Shown here piece by piece: positions 60,058-64,000 of a stretch of DNA of 64,000 nt (its first letter is position 1; every line of letters starts with the position of its first letter). Source of the DNA: JBDIAG01 sp963835085 (GTDB lineage Bacteria > Actinomycetota > Actinomycetes > Actinomycetales > CAWJMD01); NCBI GenBank assembly GCA_963835085.1, contig CAWIED010000001.1, forward strand, positions 620,001 through 684,000, read 5' to 3'. Made by a program: the position numbers and the translations under genes. The notes below the pieces were generated by a model, which was given only the letters and a program-made list of their open reading frames with translations, searched no databases and had not been told where the DNA came from.

Positions 60058-62340
60058 ATGTCTCTCGGCGCGTCGCGGCAGCGATCGCTCGGGACCTACC
60101 GAGCCATGGCTTTGAGTTGCATCCTCAGCTATCTCGTCATAGCTGCAGTCACCGGTGGCAGTGGGTCGTTGTGGCAGACGATGCAAGCAGTGCTGCTGGC
60201 TGGCTTCTTCGTTGTCACGATCGGGCACGTGATCGTCAACGCCATCATTCAGCCCGGTCGGCGTCCAACTCTTACCGTTTTGGCAGCATCTGTCACCTCG
60301 TGGGCTGCTGGTGCTGTGACCCTCGACGCCCACGGTCCGCTCGATCGAACCACTTTTCCGGCACCGAATGAATGGCTGTTCATTCTGAGCTATGTCGGTA
60401 TGGCGGCTTTCCTGCTCTTGGATGCCAATGCCGAAAACAGGCCGACACTGCCGGTAATTACCGAGACAATCGTGCTCTGCGGCGGAGCGACCTGCCTTGC
60501 CAGCTTCGCCCTCATTCTCCCCGTCGTGAAGTCCACCCACGCGGTGCCTATCTTGGTGGCGTGCCTGTATCCAACCATCACCTTGATCCTCAGCGCCCTG
60601 GTGATGGGGCAGACAATTATGCATAGGCGCGCGCTATCGCGGAAGACGCTCATCCTCGCGCTTGCTTTCCTTGTCTTGTGCATGGCTGAGTCAAGTCTCA
60701 TTTTCATGGTGCCGGAGAGCACCTACAATTCAGCGTGGTGGCTGAACCTGGTGTACGCCATTGGGTTCATGTTGCTTGCTGAAGGCGCGAGTCGCGCCGA
60801 GCGAAATCTCAAGGCGGTCAGCCGAACCCATGCATCACTCGGCTCCCAACTCGCTGCGGCAACCGCCGCGACCAGCATCCTTGTGATCCACCCGACAGAC
60901 ATCGCGAGCTGGTTCGTCGTCGTGCCGGCAACACTGACCTTGATCGCCGTTGCGATCCGGCTCGTGCAAGCCCTTCGCGAGGCGGAGGGCGCCAACGAGG
61001 CGCGCTGGCTCTCCATGACAGATGAGCTGACGGGCCTGCCTAACCGCCGCGCGATCTTCGCGGAGATTACCAAGGCCGGCAAGCAGCATCGCCCCTTGGC
61101 GCTCCTGCTCTTCGACCTGGATGGTTTCAAGGAGATCAACGACAGCCTTGGTCACTTCGCCGGCGACCTCGTCCTGCAGATCATTGCAGACCGTCTCACT
61201 TCCGAGTTGGGCGATATCCCGATCTTTCCGGGGCGCCTGGGCGGCGACGAGTTTGCGATAGTCGCCTACGACGACCACCTGCCCTCACTGCTGCAGCTCA
61301 GCGAATGCGTCCAAGAGACTTTGGCCCGCCCGATGTTGGTCGACTCGGTGGAACTCCTTGTAGAAACCTCGCTCGGAATAGCGACCCACGCTTACGGCGA
61401 CTGCGCGCAGTCGATCAGCGAGCGAGAGATCACGGAGCTGCTCCGGCGTGCCGATGTGGCCATGTACGACGCCAAGAACACCGGCAGCGGCGTCCGGGTA
61501 TATCAACATGACCGAGACGTCTTCACCCCCGAGCGGCTGAAGCTGACAGAACAACTGCGCCGTGGCATCGCAGAAGGACAACTCACCCTGTGGTACCAGC
61601 CGCAGGTGCACACGATGACGGGTCACCCCGTTGCCGTGGAGGCGCTCGTCCGGTGGCAACACCCAGATCATGGTCTTCTGCTGCCCGGCGCGTTCCTGCC
61701 GTCGGCTCGCAAATCCGGAGTCATGCTCGCCCTCACCGAGGCAGTGGTCGCCATGGCGATCGACGACACAACCCGTTGGCGCGCCGCCGGGTTGGATCTG
61801 CGCGTCTCCGTGAACTGCGCCCCGCCGGAGTTGCTCGGCGGGCGCCTCCTGCCTGGCCTGTTCCAACTCCTGGAGTCGGCAGGACTTCCACCGGACACCC
61901 TGCAGATCGAAGTGACCGAAGACTCGTTCCTCCAAGATCCCGAGCAGGCTCGCGAGGTACTAGCCTGCCTGCGCGACCACCACGTGCAGGTGGCGATCGA
62001 CGACTACGGGAAGGGCTTCTCCTCACTTGCCTACATACGGGATCTGTCTGTGCAAGAGCTCAAAATCGATAGAGCTTTTATATCGAGTCTCCGCACCGAC
62101 CATCGAAGCCGCGTTATTGTAGAGTCGACCCACGCCATGGCGAGTGCTATGGGTATGCGAGTACTTGCTGAAGGCGTCGAAGACCAGGCGACGGTTGAGA
62201 TCCTTGCGGAAATTGGAGTCTCGTTGATCCAGGGTTACCATATCGCCCGACCCATGCCCGCTTATCAGATTGAGCACTGGTTTGCCACGCATCAGAACTA
62301 CAGCATCACGCGACATGAAATCGGAGAACTCCATGCTTGA
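60058..62340 (+). CDS. Membrane GGDEF-EAL protein (c-di-GMP synthesis/degradation)
   Basis: 760 residues from the ATG at 60058, with GGAGGAAC upstream. Residues 1-305 hold eight to ten hydrophobic helices, with no known sensor. The GGDEF domain has DELTGLPNRRAIFAEI, FDLDGFKEINDSLGHFAGD and an intact GGDEF at 395-399, without an RxxD inhibitory site. The EAL domain has EAL at 528-530, then QIEVTEDSFL, AIDDYGKGFSSLAYIRDL and LKIDRAFI plus LAEGVED, so both domains look catalytic. The gene overlaps the SpeD-like gene by 8 bases. Confidence 0.93.
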   Translation: MSLGASRQRSLGTYRAMALSCILSYLVIAAVTGGSGSLWQTMQAVLLAGFFVVTIGHVIVNAIIQPGRRPTLTVLAASVTSWAAGAVTLDAHGPLDRTTFPAPNEWLFILSYVGMAAFLLLDANAENRPTLPVITETIVLCGGATCLASFALILPVVKSTHAVPILVACLYPTITLILSALVMGQTIMHRRALSRKTLILALAFLVLCMAESSLIFMVPESTYNSAWWLNLVYAIGFMLLAEGASRAERNLKAVSRTHASLGSQLAAATAATSILVIHPTDIASWFVVVPATLTLIAVAIRLVQALREAEGANEARWLSMTDELTGLPNRRAIFAEITKAGKQHRPLALLLFDLDGFKEINDSLGHFAGDLVLQIIADRLTSELGDIPIFPGRLGGDEFAIVAYDDHLPSLLQLSECVQETLARPMLVDSVELLVETSLGIATHAYGDCAQSISEREITELLRRADVAMYDAKNTGSGVRVYQHDRDVFTPERLKLTEQLRRGIAEGQLTLWYQPQVHTMTGHPVAVEALVRWQHPDHGLLLPGAFLPSARKSGVMLALTEAVVAMAIDDTTRWRAAGLDLRVSVNCAPPELLGGRLLPGLFQLLESAGLPPDTLQIEVTEDSFLQDPEQAREVLACLRDHHVQVAIDDYGKGFSSLAYIRDLSVQELKIDRAFISSLRTDHRSRVIVESTHAMASAMGMRVLAEGVEDQATVEILAEIGVSLIQGYHIARPMPAYQIEHWFATHQNYSITRHEIGELHA

Positions 62341-62674
62341 TCTCGCCCCCGGAATATATCGCCAGCGCCTGGTCATCGAGGGGCTGTGTGATGCGCCCCT
62401 CTCGGCGGAGAGCATTTCCGAGTATCTCAGGACTTTGTCGGACAAGTTGGGCATGATCACGCTCCTCGACCCTGTGACACACCAGTCGCCGACCTACGGT
62501 TGGGCTGGCTGGATTCACTGGGAGACCTCGGGCGCACACATTTACGCATGGGACGAACCGCGGCCCTTCTTCAGCGTCGACATCTATACCTGCAAGCACT
62601 TCGATCCGGAGGTTGCGATGCGCTTTACGCAAGACTTCTTCAACGCCACGACGATTGAGCACAAGGCGGTCTGA
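62333..62674 (+). CDS. SpeD (S-adenosylmethionine decarboxylase)-like small protein
   Basis: 113 residues. The ATG at 62333 lies inside the end of the GGDEF-EAL gene, with GGAG upstream. The C-terminal half, GAHIYAWDEPRPFFSVDIYT then CKHFDPEVAMRFTQDFF, follows the AdoMet decarboxylase pattern (IH.WPE...VDVYTCG..DP..A). The pyruvoyl serine is probably Ser66 and the catalytic Cys is Cys87. But the ESH cleavage motif reads TSG and the later His is Tyr71. It may not self-cleave, or may use another substrate. Family placement is good, function uncertain. Confidence 0.65.
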   Translation: MLDLAPGIYRQRLVIEGLCDAPLSAESISEYLRTLSDKLGMITLLDPVTHQSPTYGWAGWIHWETSGAHIYAWDEPRPFFSVDIYTCKHFDPEVAMRFTQDFFNATTIEHKAV

Positions 62675-62675
62675 G

Positions 62676-63425
62676 GTGCAGATCTGCTTCAACCCCCGGG
62701 GGCGTCTCATGGAGGCGACCCTCGAATGCGAGGCGGCAATATTTTTGCACTGGTACGGCAACACGAAGCAGGATCTGGCGCGCGAGTACGATTGTTATAC
62801 GCCTCAGTCGCGGTTCGTCAGCGTCGTATCGGGTGACGATGTCGTCGCCTGCTGCAGGTTGATCAAACCCGGCCCGGCGAATCTCAAGACCCTCGTCGAC
62901 ATTGAGCGAGACCCGTGGAACGTTCGATCCGGCACCGTGGAGGCCTTGGCTGAACTCCGACTCTGGGAGGGTTGGGATATCGCCACCCTGGGTGTTCACC
63001 CGGCCTACAAGATTCCGGCGCTCACCGCCATTCTCTATCACGGGGTGGTGCGAGCCTGTCAGGAGAACCAGGTCAGGACGATCACCGCGATTCTCGATCA
63101 GCGGGTTCGTCGGCTACTGGCAATCGCCGGGCTGATCATGCACACCATCCCGCAGACCAGCTCCCAGCCCTATCTCGGCTCACCCTCCAGTACGCCCGTG
63201 TACGCCGACTTCCCCTTGATGCTCGCTGGGCAGCGCGAACTCAATCCCGAGGCTTACCGGCAGATCACGCTGGGACTCGGGCTGGGCGACGTTCACGTCC
63301 CCGCGCCCTCGGAGTTTCGCGACGAGGCCAGCCTGGATGAACCCGGGCCGGAGGAAGCTGTCTCGGGTCGTGAAGAGCTCCTGCGAGCACTGGGCAGCGG
63401 GGCAGTACCGCGCGTCAGTGCCTGA
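62676..63425 (+). CDS. GNAT-fold acyltransferase-like protein (LuxI/FeeM-like layout)
   Basis: 249 residues from a GTG one base after the SpeD-like stop; an ATG at 62709 is the alternative. RFVSVVSGDDVVACCRLIKP, then ELRLWEGWDIATLGVHPAYK, follow the order of strands seen in N-acyl amino acid and acyl-homoserine-lactone synthases (a surface-exposed R-L-I-K-P turn, then E-L.L followed by L-G-V-H-P). Residues 215-249 are Glu/Ser-rich. I cannot name a substrate. The tight coupling to the SpeD-like and c-di-GMP genes suggests that it makes a small molecule. Its 3' end overlaps the convergent XRE gene by 11 bases. Confidence 0.55.
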   Translation: MQICFNPRGRLMEATLECEAAIFLHWYGNTKQDLAREYDCYTPQSRFVSVVSGDDVVACCRLIKPGPANLKTLVDIERDPWNVRSGTVEALAELRLWEGWDIATLGVHPAYKIPALTAILYHGVVRACQENQVRTITAILDQRVRRLLAIAGLIMHTIPQTSSQPYLGSPSSTPVYADFPLMLAGQRELNPEAYRQITLGLGLGDVHVPAPSEFRDEASLDEPGPEEAVSGREELLRALGSGAVPRVSA

Positions 63426-63990
63426 ACACCTGCTGCGGTAATGCCGGGCAGATGAGCCAGAGCACCTCAGTGGGTTGGCTGGCGTCCAGAGCCCGAAAGG
63501 CTCGATGGAGGGCGGGATCGAAGGTGAGTGCGTCTCCCGGGCCCAGCTCTACGACCTGATCGGTGAACGTGAGCCGGAGTTGGCCGCGAATGAGATAGGC
63601 GAACTCGACCTCGCCGGGCAGCGCGTATGGCTCCTTGCCGCTACCGCCCCCGGGCTCGATGCGGGAGAGGAGCACCTGGACTCGTCGTTCGGCGACCGGA
63701 GTGAGCAGGAACTCGGCCATCTTGTGGCCACCGAATTCGACGCGCGGATAGTCGCTCGCCCGCACGACGTGCCGCGTGGAAGAGTTGTCGAACAGGCTTG
63801 ACAGCGGCATGTCCAGTGCTTCGCCGATCCGCAACAGGGCCGCCACCGATGCCGTTGCCCGACCCCGTTCGACCTTGGACAAGAACCCCTTGGTCAAGCC
63901 GCTGGCGTCGGCCAACGCCTCGATGGTGAGGCGACGGGCTCGCCGGGCGGCCATGATGCGGTGCCCGACTCCTGCGGTCGACGCTTCCAC
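63415..63990 (-). CDS. XRE-family regulator with cupin domain (PuuR-like)
   Basis: 191 residues, GTG start at 63990, 10 bases from the window edge, so the start is less certain. Helix-turn-helix: RRLTIEALADASGLTKGFLS, KVERGRATASVAALLRIGEA. A cupin_2 domain follows (LPGEVEFAYLIRGQLRLTFT, VVELGPGDALTFDPALHRAF). This two-domain layout is that of PuuR and related repressors of polyamine or amino-acid genes. It faces the GNAT-like gene. Whether it controls the cassette is inferred from position only. Confidence 0.88.
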   Translation of the reverse strand: MEASTAGVGHRIMAARRARRLTIEALADASGLTKGFLSKVERGRATASVAALLRIGEALDMPLSSLFDNSSTRHVVRASDYPRVEFGGHKMAEFLLTPVAERRVQVLLSRIEPGGGSGKEPYALPGEVEFAYLIRGQLRLTFTDQVVELGPGDALTFDPALHRAFRALDASQPTEVLWLICPALPQQVFRH

Positions 63991-64000
63991 ACCTGGTCGG

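Noticed and set aside
59280..60059. A 259-codon minus-strand open frame across the gap before the GGDEF-EAL gene
   Set aside because: It runs through the 73-bp tandem repeat and a palindromic element, overlaps the GGDEF-EAL start, and shows no recognisable domain.

Overview
The window is chromosomal DNA from a high-GC Gram-positive bacterium of the class Actinomycetia. The evidence is an actinobacterial coproporphyrin-dependent heme locus (hemE, hemY/cgoX, hemQ/chdC) next to DUF3000 and RNase D, an SsgB-like cell-division protein, a polyprenol-phosphate mannose synthase, a LigC-type ligase with a separate LigD-type polymerase, and a Gly-Cys-Val tRNA cluster. I cannot fix the genus from sequence alone.

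Layout. 1-6.3 kb: a cut TetR gene divergent from an NmrA-type reductase, 3-hydroxybutyrate dehydrogenase, a repeat-bearing membrane protein, RNase D, a LuxR-type regulator with a degenerate receiver, and DUF3000. 6.4-13.1 kb: DMT transporter, hemE, MFS exporter, hemY, hemQ, msrB. 13.3-16.6 kb: two NHEJ-type parts (LigD polymerase and LigC ligase) around a cold-shock protein and an unknown protein. 17-23.6 kb: a hydrolase, a RibD-like reductase coupled to a malto-oligosyltrehalose trehalohydrolase fused to a CHAD domain, and a divergent PPK2 polyphosphate kinase. 24.5-34.3 kb: DedA/LssY_C pair, CDF metal exporter, two CitE-like lyases, thioredoxin, two alpha/beta hydrolases and a second NmrA-type reductase. 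34.6-38.6 kb: a decayed DUF222/HNH gene, a Gfo/Idh oxidoreductase and a TetR remnant. 38.7-43.8 kb: treX-treY. 44.1-51.4 kb: YihY protein, CoA-transferase plus glutaryl-CoA dehydrogenase, Ppm synthase, ABC exporter and MarR. 51.9-58.4 kb: GH32 fructosidase and CscB-like permease on either side of five tRNAs, the SsgB-like gene and a PGPGW membrane protein. 60-64 kb: a lower-GC cassette encoding a GGDEF-EAL protein, a SpeD-like protein and a GNAT-like protein, facing an XRE-cupin regulator.

How the genes work together. TreX, TreY and TreZ give the complete glycogen-to-trehalose route. The trehalose-releasing enzyme carries a polyphosphate-binding type domain and sits beside a polyphosphate kinase, which suggests a physical link between polyphosphate granules and trehalose or glycogen metabolism. 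CaiB and the glutaryl-CoA dehydrogenase form a glutarate activation and oxidation pair. GH32 and CscB form a sucrose-use pair.

Repeats are the other main theme. There are two families of dispersed palindromic elements: four copies of exactly 89 bp and three copies of about 96 bp. There are also many unrelated tandem minisatellites (15, 16, 18, 21, 23, 31, 61 and 73 bp units) between genes and in-frame at protein ends. The strongest candidates for something undescribed are the TreZ-CHAD/PPK2 locus, the 89-bp element family and the GGDEF-EAL/SpeD-like/GNAT cassette.
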